NCBI GenBank assembly: GCA_041441465.1
Contig: JASDSY010000010.1
Coordinates: 398,263 to 462,262, forward strand
Source: JASDSY01 sp041441465
Lineage (GTDB): Bacteria > Muiribacteriota > UBA9980
Direction: 5' to 3'
Length of the DNA stretch: 64,000 bases
Of this stretch, positions 35,631 to 45,105 are shown in pieces. The position numbers and the translations under genes were made by a program. Position 1 is the stretch's first letter. The number at the start of each line of letters is the position of its first letter. The notes under the pieces were generated by a model, which had not been told where the DNA came from, searched no databases, and saw only the letters and a program-made list of their open reading frames with translations.

Positions 35631-36037
35631 TACAATTTTTAAAATTCCTTGAAAAATGCCTTTATGCAATAATAATAATTTTTATAATAACGATGTTATT
35701 ATTTCCTTCCCCGTACAAGCCGAGAGTTGGCGCCAAAAAAAAGGCATGCGTTTCAAATATGAAAACCATAGAAGGCGCGATGGAACTTTTCCAAATGGAA
35801 AACTCACCTAACGCGGCTAAAATGGCTTTAATTTGCAAAACACCCGAAAAGACCGTTGAAAACCTTGCCAAAGAAGGATATTTAAAAGTCGTTCCGCGCT
35901 GTCCGAGCGCTGAAACTTATAAGGCCATTATGCTGCCTTCCGCCGATAAAAAAAACGCTTTTAAGGCTGAAATAAGCTGTAATATCCACGGCGCTCTGGA
36001 TAAACAGGACGGCGAAGACAAAAATAAAGGACTCTAA
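35627..36037 (+). CDS. pilin-like small membrane-anchored protein, paralogue 2
   Basis: A 136-aa paralogue of the gene just upstream: the same N-terminal helix, ACVSNMKTIEGAMELFQMEN, KTPEKTVENLAKEGYLK, PRCPSAETYK and an SCNIHG tail. The two share roughly half their residues by eye. Tandem duplication with translational coupling suggests a hetero-oligomer. The C-terminus is charged. It is followed by the ankyrin gene after 50 bp. Confidence 0.7.
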   Translation: MIQFLKFLEKCLYAIIIIFIITMLLFPSPYKPRVGAKKKACVSNMKTIEGAMELFQMENSPNAAKMALICKTPEKTVENLAKEGYLKVVPRCPSAETYKAIMLPSADKKNAFKAEISCNIHGALDKQDGEDKNKGL

Positions 36038-36087
36038 TACAGACGCTGAAATAAAAAATATTGAATTTTAATTAATATGGAGCATTT

Positions 36088-36963
36088 ATGAGTTTTAAGC
36101 GAAGTCGCAAAACCTTACGTATAAAACATTTACCCGCCTTTACATTCATTTTATTTTTATTATTTTTCAATATAGAGGCGTGCGCGGCAGCTGAGATAAA
36201 AATCAATGACGGCCGGCTGGCGCTAAACTCATCTGAGAATGAAATAAAAGCACATCACGATATGAATATAAATTCATCAGACGGCGCGGAAGGATTTTTC
36301 AAATTATTAAAAGAAAGCGTAAATACCCCGCCTGAAGAAAAATCATTAAAATCAAACAATGAAACTCTTATGCGCGCACTCAATTCGAACGACACGGCTG
36401 AAATAAAAAATTCGATATTAAAATTAAAAGAAGATAAAAACTTAAAGTCGGAATTAAATGAAGCGTTGTTTTATTCGGCAGCCAAAGAAGCCACAGCCGC
36501 AATAGAAATCCTGCTTAATGCAGGCGCCGACATAAATTATAAAGACAGTAACGGTTTCAGCGTATTAATGCACGCGGCGGCTAACAATAAACCCGACAGC
36601 GTCAAACTTTTAATAAAACGCGGAGTCAAGCTTAATGAAGTTAACGATTACGGAATGACGGCTTTGATGTGCGCGGCCGGCAAAAATTCGACAGAATGCG
36701 CGGAATTACTTATAAATGCGGGTGCGTCAGTCGAGGCGCAGGCGCCGCTTAACGGCATAAACGCTTTTATGATAGCAGTCGGGGCTAATAATATCGATAC
36801 GGCTAAACTTCTTATAAAAAAGGGCGCAAACATGAACGTGCGCGCAAAAAATAACCGCACTGCGCTTATGCTTACAACACAGTACGGTTACAAATCGCTT
36901 TATAAAATATTAAAAGATGCGGGCGCCATAGAATACCCTTATATAGAGCCTGATTATAAATAA
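36088..36963 (+). CDS. secreted ankyrin-repeat protein
   Basis: A 291-aa protein with a signal peptide (residues about 15-32, ending ACAAAE). After a low-complexity spacer (about 35-100), four ankyrin repeats run from about 120 to 285 (for example LLNAGADINYKDSNGFSVLM, LLIKRGVKLNEVNDYGMTAL and LLIKKGANMNVRAKNNRTAL). It should mediate protein-protein contact in the periplasm or outside the cell. Many bacterial ankyrin proteins play such roles. Partners are unknown. Confidence 0.85.
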   Translation: MSFKRSRKTLRIKHLPAFTFILFLLFFNIEACAAAEIKINDGRLALNSSENEIKAHHDMNINSSDGAEGFFKLLKESVNTPPEEKSLKSNNETLMRALNSNDTAEIKNSILKLKEDKNLKSELNEALFYSAAKEATAAIEILLNAGADINYKDSNGFSVLMHAAANNKPDSVKLLIKRGVKLNEVNDYGMTALMCAAGKNSTECAELLINAGASVEAQAPLNGINAFMIAVGANNIDTAKLLIKKGANMNVRAKNNRTALMLTTQYGYKSLYKILKDAGAIEYPYIEPDYK

Positions 36964-37094
36964 AATTTAGTTTTGCGCATAAAAAATACTAAAAAATAAG
37001 TGTTTGCAAATTTATCTAAATTTAATTTTAAAACTTAAGCCCGGAAATAACTCCAGCTACCGGCCCCTTATTTTGAACATTACTTTTATTCATT

Positions 37095-37937
37095 CTATAA
37101 CGTAAATATTTTGAACCCTATTTTTTCACATGCTGTCAATGCGCATTCAGCTTTTTGCGCAAGATCCTCTACGCGGTGCGCGTCAGATCCGATCGAAATT
37201 TCCTTTATTCCGCAATCTTTAGCAATTTCAAGAACTTTTTCGACCGGATTAATTATGTTAAGGCCGTTTCTAAACAGCGCCAGATTGATTTCAAGCGCCA
37301 TGCCTTTCTCCGCCATCTTGGTAAACATTTTTTCGAAATGCGCGGCCGGGATCTTCGAATCATCGCCGAAATCAGGATTAATTCTGGCCCCATAGCGCCT
37401 GTAGCCTTCGATATGAGCGATACTTCTGAATAATCCCGAATCGATTGTTTTTTCAACGTTCGCAAAGTACGAATTATAAAAATCGACAGGTTTCATCAGT
37501 CTGAAAATTTCATCGGCTTCCTTCGGAACCATTATGTCGAGATCGCCTTCTACAAGATGAACCGAACCGAGAAGAAAATCAAATTCATACTCTTCCGTCA
37601 GGCGTTTTTTTAATGCGTCGTGTATTTCAGGCGCGTAGTCCACTTCAAGTCCGGCAAAAACACGCAAACCACGGCCTGCATATTTTTTATCCGCCTTCCG
37701 CACCTCCGTTATATAATCTGCAAGCCAATCGCCTGTTACCGGAAATCTTTTTCCGTTTTTACGGACATATCCGTATTTTTCGATAACCGCCGGAACGGTT
37801 GTGTAATGCGGCGTAAAGCATATCTGCTTGAGGCCCAATTCCAGCGCGCGGCGGCAATAATCCTCGATAGGCTCATGCGTCGCGTCGAACGAGTAATTCG
37901 GATGAACATGAAAATCAACTTTTGGAAATTCTGACAT
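37095..37937 (-). CDS. PHP-family histidinol-phosphatase-like protein
   Basis: A 280-aa protein of the PHP metallophosphoesterase family. Metal-binding motifs: DFHVHPNYS (first His pair), CFTPHYT, GLEVDYAPE, LGSVH, RSIAHIEG and ISIGSDAH. The length and motif order fit HisJ-type histidinol phosphatases, which dephosphorylate L-histidinol phosphate in histidine synthesis. Other PHP phosphatases look the same, and no his gene is near, so the substrate is uncertain. It ends the minus-strand block, facing the ankyrin gene. Confidence 0.8.
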   Translation of the reverse strand: MSEFPKVDFHVHPNYSFDATHEPIEDYCRRALELGLKQICFTPHYTTVPAVIEKYGYVRKNGKRFPVTGDWLADYITEVRKADKKYAGRGLRVFAGLEVDYAPEIHDALKKRLTEEYEFDFLLGSVHLVEGDLDIMVPKEADEIFRLMKPVDFYNSYFANVEKTIDSGLFRSIAHIEGYRRYGARINPDFGDDSKIPAAHFEKMFTKMAEKGMALEINLALFRNGLNIINPVEKVLEIAKDCGIKEISIGSDAHRVEDLAQKAECALTACEKIGFKIFTL

Positions 37938-38178
37938 TTAAGTTAAATCCGGCCTTTCTATATCTATTAATTTATTAATCTGAAATAATATTCGATTTTA
38001 AAGTAAAAAAAACAATAAGAGCCGATTATTTATATAATAAACCGCCCGGCAGTAATTAGTTTTTATAAATCAAAACGGCGAATATCAATACGCAAACATT
38101 TCAAAATCGTTTTTTCAGATCAAATTACAATGTTTTTTTATATTATATTGTTGTATTACAAACCAGCCATAAGCGCTT

Positions 38179-38532
38179 TTAATTTTTAAAAAATATCGAT
38201 ATAAATTTGAGCTTCTGGCCGCTAACTTTATTGTTAAATATTCCGTGCGTCGAACCGGAATGGCATATAAACGAGTCGCCGGGGCCTATTTCAAATTTAT
38301 TTCCGTTTAATATTCCAAAACCGCGGCCTTCTATAACGAGGTAAAACTCATCCTCGCCGTCATGACGATGTTCCGGTATTGTCGCGCCCGGTTCCATTTC
38401 ATTCAAGTTAAGGGCATTAAAGCGAAGTTTCGATGAATTTTCATTCAGATAATAGCGCGCCACTATCTCGCCTTCGCCGCCTCTTACATTTTTATTGATT
38501 TTGCATTCGACGTCATCATACATTTTAATCAT
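38179..38532 (-). CDS. cupin-domain protein
   Basis: The ATG at 38532 (MIKMYDDVE) has a GGGGGCA-type SD upstream and gives 117 aa. The cupin motif PGATIPEHRHDGEDEFYLVIEG has the metal ligands HxH and Glu. The second motif GPGDSFICHSGSTHGIFN supplies the last His. It is a single small beta-barrel, likely binding one divalent metal. Such proteins act as isomerases, dioxygenases or sensors; nothing in the context decides which. Confidence 0.85.
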   Translation of the reverse strand: MIKMYDDVECKINKNVRGGEGEIVARYYLNENSSKLRFNALNLNEMEPGATIPEHRHDGEDEFYLVIEGRGFGILNGNKFEIGPGDSFICHSGSTHGIFNNKVSGQKLKFISIFFKN

Positions 38533-38656
38533 TTCAAACTGCCCCCGCTTTAGATAAAATTTAAACATTATTTATTAAATGAACAATAATCCGAGACAGC
38601 TCCCATGTCCATTATCAAATTATAGTTCAGGATATAACTCAAATATCCATTTGAAA

Positions 38657-40264
38657 TTATCTTACGCCAAGCTGCACTTCAAACAGCCTGTTCCATGGAA
38701 ATTCAGGAATTATATTGTTAATCAGGAATTCGCCGAGATATTTATCAGCAAAGCCTATGAACAATTCCCTTAATTTTATTTTAGCTTGAAATTCTATGAG
38801 CCCTATATGTTCGCGCGGTAAATTGCGCGGTTTTAAATATAATTCATATATCTGCTTCCTGAAATTAGCCTGATAAGCCCACTCATCGAGGTAGCGCAAC
38901 GCCAGCATCCTGTTTTTTTCATGCGGTCGCATCCATGACGACAAAATCCCCTGGCCGACGGCGTAACCTATTGTATTACCGGCCGTGTTCCAGCCGGCAT
39001 AAGCTGAAATTTTGGCTAGAAGGCTGTTTTCGTGAAGCATTATCATAAGCGCGTTATCTGAGCCGTTAGCAAACGCGACATCGGCTATCGAAACCCTTCT
39101 GCCTTTTAAAACACTTTTTTTTACTGAGCTCACAAAAACCTCGAGCGATGAAGACGCGTTCATTTTATTAGAAATATCTTCCGCGCCTTTTGTGACGCCG
39201 TTAAACGGCGTGTTCACATATAAAACCATATCGGCTTTGCTTTCATTCTCGCACGTTTCGGCATAAGCCGCCGCGATATGCGCCGCGATGTTATGTTTTA
39301 TAGCATAATCCTCATAAGCCGGCACCGTTTCAGGCCCCGGGCCGTCGGAGTATTTTACGAATACGGAAGTTTTTTTATCTCTCATTTCACCTGCGCAGCG
39401 CGCCAAAAGAACCATTCCAAGCTCGTCTGCACCCATGAACGATATGAATCTTTCGCGGCTTATACCTTCGGCATATTTAGCCAGAATTCTATATTCAAGC
39501 CGCGACTGCGAATAGGGATAGCAGTCGTCGCGGCATAATATGAAATAATCTATTTTTCCGCTTCTCGCTATGTCTATCATTTTTTTGTTTATCGCGAGAT
39601 TTTTTTCGCGCCTTGCGAACCAATCTTCAAGACAATTTTCCGGAACTTCTTTATTCAAATTCGAAAGCTCGACCTGCTCGGTTTCGCTCAACTTCTGCTG
39701 CATCGCCTTATCGTTTAAAGCCGTTATCTGAAAAATTTTAGGCCCGAATTTTTCATAATACGCCGGTTCGACGCCGCCGCGGCTGGACTTTGGCGTGCGC
39801 ATGATAGTGTTAAACACATATACCTTAACGTTCGGATTTATTTTTTTGATTTCATTGAATTTTTCCGCATTTTTTTCAAGGCACTCAACCGGCTGCATAT
39901 GTATCCGCGAAGGCACAAGGCCGCCATATATCATGGTATCGCCGGATAATATTATAGAATCCGCATATTTTACATTCTCCAGAAGCCAGTTCCATATTTT
40001 ATCGGTATCGCCCGGCACGGTTATTTTCGGCAAATATTCATAAGGCGTGCATATCAGATTAAAACCGGCGGCATCGGCCGTCTGTTTTACATATAAAAGA
40101 TTCACGGGCCGGTCATCCATCGGCACGTAAAGAATGTTGTTGCATCGCTCGTTTAGAACCCCGGCGCTGCAATCAGATGTAACCGCCGAAAATGCGGCCG
40201 CAAAAATAAAAACAAAAATAAATAAAAACTTAAATGACCTGATTTTAAATGAATAATAATTCAT
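38657..40264 (-). CDS. secreted DUF4127-family protein
   Basis: A 535-aa protein with a signal peptide (residues about 12-33). The hallmark ILYVPMDDRPVN follows, then SGDTMIYGGLVPSR and CRDDCYPYSQSR. These match DUF4127, a family of unknown function found in Firmicutes and others. The repeated acidic motifs suggest metal binding. AGGAGG lies 10 nt before the ATG. It follows gpsA by 30 bp, so it may be cotranscribed with that gene, although there is no clear functional link. Confidence 0.85.
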   Translation of the reverse strand: MNYYSFKIRSFKFLFIFVFIFAAAFSAVTSDCSAGVLNERCNNILYVPMDDRPVNLLYVKQTADAAGFNLICTPYEYLPKITVPGDTDKIWNWLLENVKYADSIILSGDTMIYGGLVPSRIHMQPVECLEKNAEKFNEIKKINPNVKVYVFNTIMRTPKSSRGGVEPAYYEKFGPKIFQITALNDKAMQQKLSETEQVELSNLNKEVPENCLEDWFARREKNLAINKKMIDIARSGKIDYFILCRDDCYPYSQSRLEYRILAKYAEGISRERFISFMGADELGMVLLARCAGEMRDKKTSVFVKYSDGPGPETVPAYEDYAIKHNIAAHIAAAYAETCENESKADMVLYVNTPFNGVTKGAEDISNKMNASSSLEVFVSSVKKSVLKGRRVSIADVAFANGSDNALMIMLHENSLLAKISAYAGWNTAGNTIGYAVGQGILSSWMRPHEKNRMLALRYLDEWAYQANFRKQIYELYLKPRNLPREHIGLIEFQAKIKLRELFIGFADKYLGEFLINNIIPEFPWNRLFEVQLGVR

Positions 40265-40294
40265 TTTTTCGGCCCCTCCTTAAAATATTATCGA

Positions 40295-41323
40295 TTATTC
40301 CATTTCGCCTTTCAATGTCCTTGTCATAAGCGATATTACCGATTCCTGCGGCGGTTTGCCTTCGTATAATATCCCGTACATTTCGTTTATGACGGGCAGC
40401 TCGACCTTTTCTTTCCTGCCGAAAAGGTAGCACGCTTTAGCGGTATGAATGCCTTCCGCTATGCCTGTTATCAATTTTTGCGCCTGTTCGCACGTATTGC
40501 CGAGCGCTATTTTTTCACCGAGCGTCCTGTTTCTAGAAAATTTAGAATAACTCGTGGCAAAAAGGTCGCCGATCCCGGAAAGCCCGTAAAATGTCTCCGG
40601 ATTAGCCCCCTTGAACTGTCCTATCCTTATCATCTCGCGCAGCGCGCGCGTCAGATACGCCGATTTTGTATTATCTCCGTAGTTCAGTCCGTCGCAGATT
40701 CCGGCGCCTATAGCTATTACATTTTTAAGAGAACCGCCGAGCTCGAGGCCTATTACATCCTGCGAAGTATAAACCCTGAACCTTTTATTCGCCAGCATAA
40801 GCTGCACGCTTTCGCGCAGCTCTTTCGATTCCGAAGCTACGACCGTGGTCGAAGGAAGCCCCGCCGCGATTTCACGAGCCAGATTCGGGCCTGAAATGAC
40901 CGCGACATGATTTTTCGCCGCCCTGCAATCGTAATTTCCGGATTTAACGAGCTCATCGGTTATTATTTCAGAAATGGTCGCGAATGTTTTCTCCTCGATA
41001 CCTTTTGTCACTGAAATTATTTTCGCGCCTTTCTTCAAAAACGGGATTAGCTGTTTTAAGACTGTTCTGACGGTATGCGATGGACTCGATATTATAATGA
41101 ACTCAGATTCACTTACCGCCTCCGAAATATCGCTCGTAGCGTAAACGCCTGACGGTATTTCAATACCGGGCAGGAATTCGCGGTTTTCACGAAATTTATT
41201 GATATCTTCGGCGGTTTCTTTTTTGTACGCCCACACCCTCACCGGAATCCGGTTCTGGCTTATCATAACAGCCAGCGTGGTCCCCCAGGCGCCGGCGCCT
41301 ATCATGGAAACTTTGGCAATCAT
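40295..41323 (-). CDS. gpsA: glycerol-3-phosphate dehydrogenase [NAD(P)+]
   Basis: A 342-aa enzyme that makes sn-glycerol 3-phosphate for phospholipids. The Rossmann motif SMIGAGAWGTTLAVM, the ISVTKGIEEKT strand, ISGPNLAREIAAGLPS and the catalytic-lysine segment ELGGSLKNVIAIGAGICDGL are all present. FYGLSGIGDLFATS is also typical. It overlaps plsY by 4 bp (ATGA), and the next step of lipid synthesis is thus coupled. AAGGAAG stands upstream of the ATG. Confidence 0.96.
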   Translation of the reverse strand: MIAKVSMIGAGAWGTTLAVMISQNRIPVRVWAYKKETAEDINKFRENREFLPGIEIPSGVYATSDISEAVSESEFIIISSPSHTVRTVLKQLIPFLKKGAKIISVTKGIEEKTFATISEIITDELVKSGNYDCRAAKNHVAVISGPNLAREIAAGLPSTTVVASESKELRESVQLMLANKRFRVYTSQDVIGLELGGSLKNVIAIGAGICDGLNYGDNTKSAYLTRALREMIRIGQFKGANPETFYGLSGIGDLFATSYSKFSRNRTLGEKIALGNTCEQAQKLITGIAEGIHTAKACYLFGRKEKVELPVINEMYGILYEGKPPQESVISLMTRTLKGEME

Positions 41324-41958
41324 TTATTATCATCTTCCTTTTTGCAGCCAGAAGTAATTTTAAGCTCGCGGCCGTTTATTAAATTTATAATGTTCTTTTT
41401 GTGCATGCAAATTACGAGAATTGATATAACGGCGGAAATAAAGACAAGCAATGACGACGATTTATCGGCAAAATAAACCAGGAACGGAAGCGCCGCCGCG
41501 GCCGCTATCGAGCCTACCGATGCCATTTTCGTGGCGAGAACAAGCGCGATCCATATAATTATACAAATAATTCCGGCTTTCGGAGTAAGCGCCAGAAACA
41601 CGCCGCCGCTCGCAGCGACGCCCTTGCCGCCCTTGAAGTTTAAAAATACGGTGAACACATGCCCTAATACCGCAGTCAGGCCGATCAAAAATAATATAAT
41701 TTCAAAATCAGGGCCGTTTGCCGCTCTTTTGGCCAGATAAACGGGGAAAAATCCTTTCATTATGTCAATCGCCATGACCATGACGCCTATTTTCTTTCCT
41801 AATACTCTGAAAGCGTTGCTGGCGCCGACATTTCCTGACCCGACCTGACGTATATCTATACCCTTAAAAAATTTTCCGAATAAAAAGCTGGTCGGAATGG
41901 CTCCGCAAAAATACGCTAAAATAAAATAAAAAGCCATAGAAAAATTAAAATTTTCCAA
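41320..41958 (-). CDS. plsY: acyl-phosphate:glycerol-3-phosphate acyltransferase
   Basis: A 212-aa membrane protein that transfers acyl groups from acyl phosphate to glycerol 3-phosphate. Visible motifs: IPTSFLFGKFFKGIDIRQVG, SGNVGASNAFRVLG and the FKGGKGVAASGG loop. Five hydrophobic helices fit the family. The start is TTG with CGGAG 8 nt upstream. It is followed by gpsA in a coupled order, as in many bacteria. Confidence 0.95.
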   Translation of the reverse strand: MENFNFSMAFYFILAYFCGAIPTSFLFGKFFKGIDIRQVGSGNVGASNAFRVLGKKIGVMVMAIDIMKGFFPVYLAKRAANGPDFEIILFLIGLTAVLGHVFTVFLNFKGGKGVAASGGVFLALTPKAGIICIIIWIALVLATKMASVGSIAAAAALPFLVYFADKSSSLLVFISAVISILVICMHKKNIINLINGRELKITSGCKKEDDNK

Positions 41959-42039
41959 TTTTTTTACTCCGATACAATAATTTATCAGATAACAATGATA
42001 TTTTAAAAATTATTTACAATTAACGCGCGCATATAACCG

Positions 42040-42081
42040 CCGCGCTAAATTAAAATATCATTATATTCCAATTTAGCGCGG
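42040..42081. terminator. hairpin between der and plsY
   Basis: A perfect 12-bp stem, CCGCGCTAAATT and its complement, with an 18-nt loop. There is no T-run on the minus strand. It may be an attenuator, processing site or weak terminator after der. Confidence 0.5.
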
Positions 42082-42101
42082 ATTATTTTATTTAAAAGCG
42101 A

Positions 42102-43598
42102 TTACTGATTTTTTGAGGCTTTTGACATACTGGTCTTGAAATTAGCTCTTATCGGATAGCCTTCGAAGTGAAACGCCTGCCTTAATTTATTTTTTATATA
42201 TCTTTCGTAGGCCGACGAGACGAGCTTCGTATTGTTGACGAATAAAACGAAAGTCGGCGGCGTTTTAGCTACCATCGTCGAATAGTAGATCTTAAGCATC
42301 CTTCCCTTGAACGAAACCGGCGGATGCAGTGAAATTATTTCAGTGATATAAGAATTTAGCATGGAAGTCGTAATTTTGGAATTGACGACAGCCTCATATA
42401 TCCTTATCGCCGTTTGCAGCGGCTCGAAAACGTTAAGATTTTTCATCGCGCTGACGAAGCACTTAGGCACATGCGCCGAGTCAGGAAACTCGTTATGCAG
42501 ATAATTTACGAGGTCCTGTTTCACGCTCTCAAGGTCTTTGCCCTTAATCATATCGATTTTATTGAACGATATGACGACGCCCTTGCCGTTTGTCAAAGCG
42601 ACATCGAGTATGTGCTTATCCTGAAAAGTGATGCCCTTTACCGCATCTATCATTATTATAGCCACGTCGCATTTTTCAAGCGTAGCTATCGCGCGGTTCA
42701 CCGAAAAATACTCTATTTTATCATAAGCCGAAGTATTTTTACGTATGCCGGCCGTATCGATCAAAGTAATCTTACGGTTTTCAAAAGTGATATTCGTATC
42801 GATAGAATCACGCGTAGTGCCGGGCTCCTCGCAAACGAGCGTGCGTTCATATCCTAATATCGCGTTCAAGATCGATGATTTGCCGGCATTCGGCTGGCCT
42901 ACGACGGCGATTTTTATAGCCGCGTTCGGATCGTATTCATTGCCTTTTTCGTCCTTTTCCTTCGAGGCCGTTTCCTTTTTCAATGCCTCTTCCTCGATTT
43001 CCTTGCGGCGGCGGCGGCTCAAAGTTTTAGTCGTGCCGCGTTTGGTAAGACGTTCTTCATCCGGCTCCGGCTCTTTTTCTTCAGGAGTTTCGGAATGGCC
43101 GTTCTCTTTTAAAATATCAGTTATCATGTCGAGTAAATCGCCGATACCGGTGCCGTGTACGGAGGAAACGTTCATGACTTTCTCGAACCCGAATTTGCTG
43201 TATTCGTAATTCACCTTTAATTTATTAGGACCGTCGACTTTATTTATCACAAGGATTATTTCCTTGCCCATCTTCCTGATAAGATTAGCTATCTGCTCAT
43301 CCAGAAGCGTAACCTGCGACATTCCGTCAACCGTAAATATTATAATCTCGGCTTCCTCGATCTTACGGGTAAGCATTTCGATTATTTTTTTGTTGAGCGT
43401 ATTTTTTAAAGTAGAATCAATACCTGCGGTATCGATCAATTCAAAAAACACGCGGTTCCACGCGACCTCTTCGGTCATGAAATCCCTTGTCAGGTAAGGC
43501 GTTTCATGAGTCAAAGCGCGCCTTTTGCCAATAATTTTGTTAAATAACGTAGATTTGCCGGCATTCGGCCTTCCTACAATAACTACTTTTGGAAGCAT
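42102..43598 (-). CDS. der: ribosome-assembly GTPase Der (EngA)
   Basis: A 498-aa protein with two GTPase domains. The first P-loop is GRPNAGKST (residues about 8-16), with NKVDG. The second is GQPNAGKSS, with DTAGIRKN and FNKIDM. A KH-like domain ends the protein (NSYITEIISLHPPVSFKGR). Der is needed for 50S subunit assembly. The linker between the G domains is unusually long and charged (EEKEPEPDEERLTKR, RRRRKEIEEEALKK), which explains the length above the usual 440 or so. GAGGGG lies before the ATG. It is 39 bp after the DUF512 gene. Confidence 0.96.
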   Translation of the reverse strand: MLPKVVIVGRPNAGKSTLFNKIIGKRRALTHETPYLTRDFMTEEVAWNRVFFELIDTAGIDSTLKNTLNKKIIEMLTRKIEEAEIIIFTVDGMSQVTLLDEQIANLIRKMGKEIILVINKVDGPNKLKVNYEYSKFGFEKVMNVSSVHGTGIGDLLDMITDILKENGHSETPEEKEPEPDEERLTKRGTTKTLSRRRRKEIEEEALKKETASKEKDEKGNEYDPNAAIKIAVVGQPNAGKSSILNAILGYERTLVCEEPGTTRDSIDTNITFENRKITLIDTAGIRKNTSAYDKIEYFSVNRAIATLEKCDVAIIMIDAVKGITFQDKHILDVALTNGKGVVISFNKIDMIKGKDLESVKQDLVNYLHNEFPDSAHVPKCFVSAMKNLNVFEPLQTAIRIYEAVVNSKITTSMLNSYITEIISLHPPVSFKGRMLKIYYSTMVAKTPPTFVLFVNNTKLVSSAYERYIKNKLRQAFHFEGYPIRANFKTSMSKASKNQ

Positions 43599-43637
43599 TC
43601 AGTCATTCCCCTCGTTTTATATTATTTATAAATGCGA

Positions 43638-44990
43638 TTAACCCGTTATCAAGCGTAAAAGACTTTCAAAATCATTATCTATGATCTGGACATTCGAATC
43701 AAGCTCATCCGCCATCTGGTCAATAGTCACATCATCCAAAAACCTGTCATCATTAAGCATTATTTTCGGTATCACAATATTTTCAGGTATATCGCGCGGA
43801 TTTTTCTGAAAATGATTTATAATGTCGCGGCCGGTGACAAGGCCCGATACTGTTATTTTTTCACCAAAAAATTCATTTTCGACGGCGACAAGGTTCAATT
43901 TCAAACCGGCCACCCTCGTATTCAAATCGTTAATTATATTAGCGAGCGCTTTTTCCCCCAGAACTCCCGTAACCAGAGTAAACTCCTTTGAATATTTAAG
44001 TTTCGAAGGAATCTTATTGCGCATCGAATGAAAATCATCCTGGAACGAACGGGCAATCCCAATTCCGTTTTCATACTGCGGATAGCCGTCATATTCCTCG
44101 CCCTCAGGCAGCGGCTGTTCGGCCAAAAAGTAAAATTCATCGGCAAGATATACCAGGCTTTTATCAAAGCGGCGCCTGAATTTGCTCTGAAACGGCTTAA
44201 CCGTATTAATCACTTCGAGCGCGCTCTTTTTATCGAAACTTTTTAACGGCGTAAGGTCGTCGCGGTATTTAGTAAGGCCGACCGGAACAATACCAATGCT
44301 TTCGAGCTGCGGATAAAAATACGAAAGGTCTTCGATCGTTTTAACCAGCTCTTCGCCGTCATTTACGCCGGGCATTAAAACTATCTGAGTATGGATCGAA
44401 ATGCCGCTCGACGTTAATTCTTCGAGCTGTTTCATTATGTTTTCCGCTTTATGACAGTGCATTATCTGTTTGCGCAGTTTAACGTTCGTCGTATGGACTG
44501 AAATATAAAGCGGTGAAAGGTAAAGAGATTTTATCCGTTCGAAATCCTCTTCGTTCATCCGCGTCATTGTTATAAAATTACCGTAAAGAAAAGAAAGGCG
44601 GTAGTCGTCATCATGCAAATAAAGAGTTTCGCGCATTCCTTCAGGCATCTGCGCCATAAAGCAAAAAATGCAATTATTACAGCATTTCATCACTTCGTCA
44701 AAAACGGCCTTCTCGAAGCTTACGCCGAGGTCTTCCTCGTAATCTTTCTCAATCTCGAACTCAATCAATTCTGTCTTTGATCTTTCGACCAGCACTTTCA
44801 AATTAACGTCGGCCATAGAATACTGATAATCAATAAGGTCCCTTATGATCGAACCGTTAATCGTAATGATCCTGTCGCCTTTTTTTATTCCGGCACCGGC
44901 GGCTATGGAGCCTTTTTTTACTTCAAGAACTATCGCACGGTACTTTTCAAGCTCACGTTCATCAATTTCTAAAGGCAGTTCACTTTCCAT
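43638..44990 (-). CDS. DUF512/PDZ-domain radical SAM-like protein
   Basis: A 450-aa protein. Residues about 15-75 form a PDZ-like domain (GSIAAGAGIKKGDRIITING). It is followed by Cx3Cx2C in CCNNCIFCFMAQMPEGMRE, the cluster motif seen in DUF512 proteins. YRLSFLYGNFITMTRM and the C-terminal DUF512 region (YSKEFTLVTGVLGEKAL) match the family. It should bind [4Fe-4S] and SAM; the reaction is unknown. In many bacteria it precedes der, as here. Confidence 0.9.
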   Translation of the reverse strand: MESELPLEIDERELEKYRAIVLEVKKGSIAAGAGIKKGDRIITINGSIIRDLIDYQYSMADVNLKVLVERSKTELIEFEIEKDYEEDLGVSFEKAVFDEVMKCCNNCIFCFMAQMPEGMRETLYLHDDDYRLSFLYGNFITMTRMNEEDFERIKSLYLSPLYISVHTTNVKLRKQIMHCHKAENIMKQLEELTSSGISIHTQIVLMPGVNDGEELVKTIEDLSYFYPQLESIGIVPVGLTKYRDDLTPLKSFDKKSALEVINTVKPFQSKFRRRFDKSLVYLADEFYFLAEQPLPEGEEYDGYPQYENGIGIARSFQDDFHSMRNKIPSKLKYSKEFTLVTGVLGEKALANIINDLNTRVAGLKLNLVAVENEFFGEKITVSGLVTGRDIINHFQKNPRDIPENIVIPKIMLNDDRFLDDVTIDQMADELDSNVQIIDNDFESLLRLITG

Positions 44991-45022
44991 AAAAATTCCA
45001 TCTTTCTCATCATAAAAAGTAC

Positions 45023-45041
45023 GGGCGCGTTTAACGCGCCC
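45023..45041. terminator. terminator-like hairpin after the universal stress gene
   Basis: GGGCGCGT and ACGCGCCC with a 3-nt loop. Read on the minus strand a T-rich stretch follows a few bases later; read on the plus strand an A-run follows directly. Confidence 0.55.
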
Positions 45042-45105
45042 AAAAACACGATTTTATTTAAGTTTTATAAGTTTCAGTTTCAGTCGTTATTAAAATACTA
45101 AAAAA

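Noticed and set aside
38579..38773. 64-aa open frame on the plus strand in the cupin/DUF4127 gap
   Set aside because: It overlaps the DUF4127 C-terminus in antisense and has no clear SD.
41959..42101. 12-bp stem as a classical terminator
   Set aside because: The stem is perfect but lacks a T-run on the minus strand, so it is listed only as a hairpin with low certainty.
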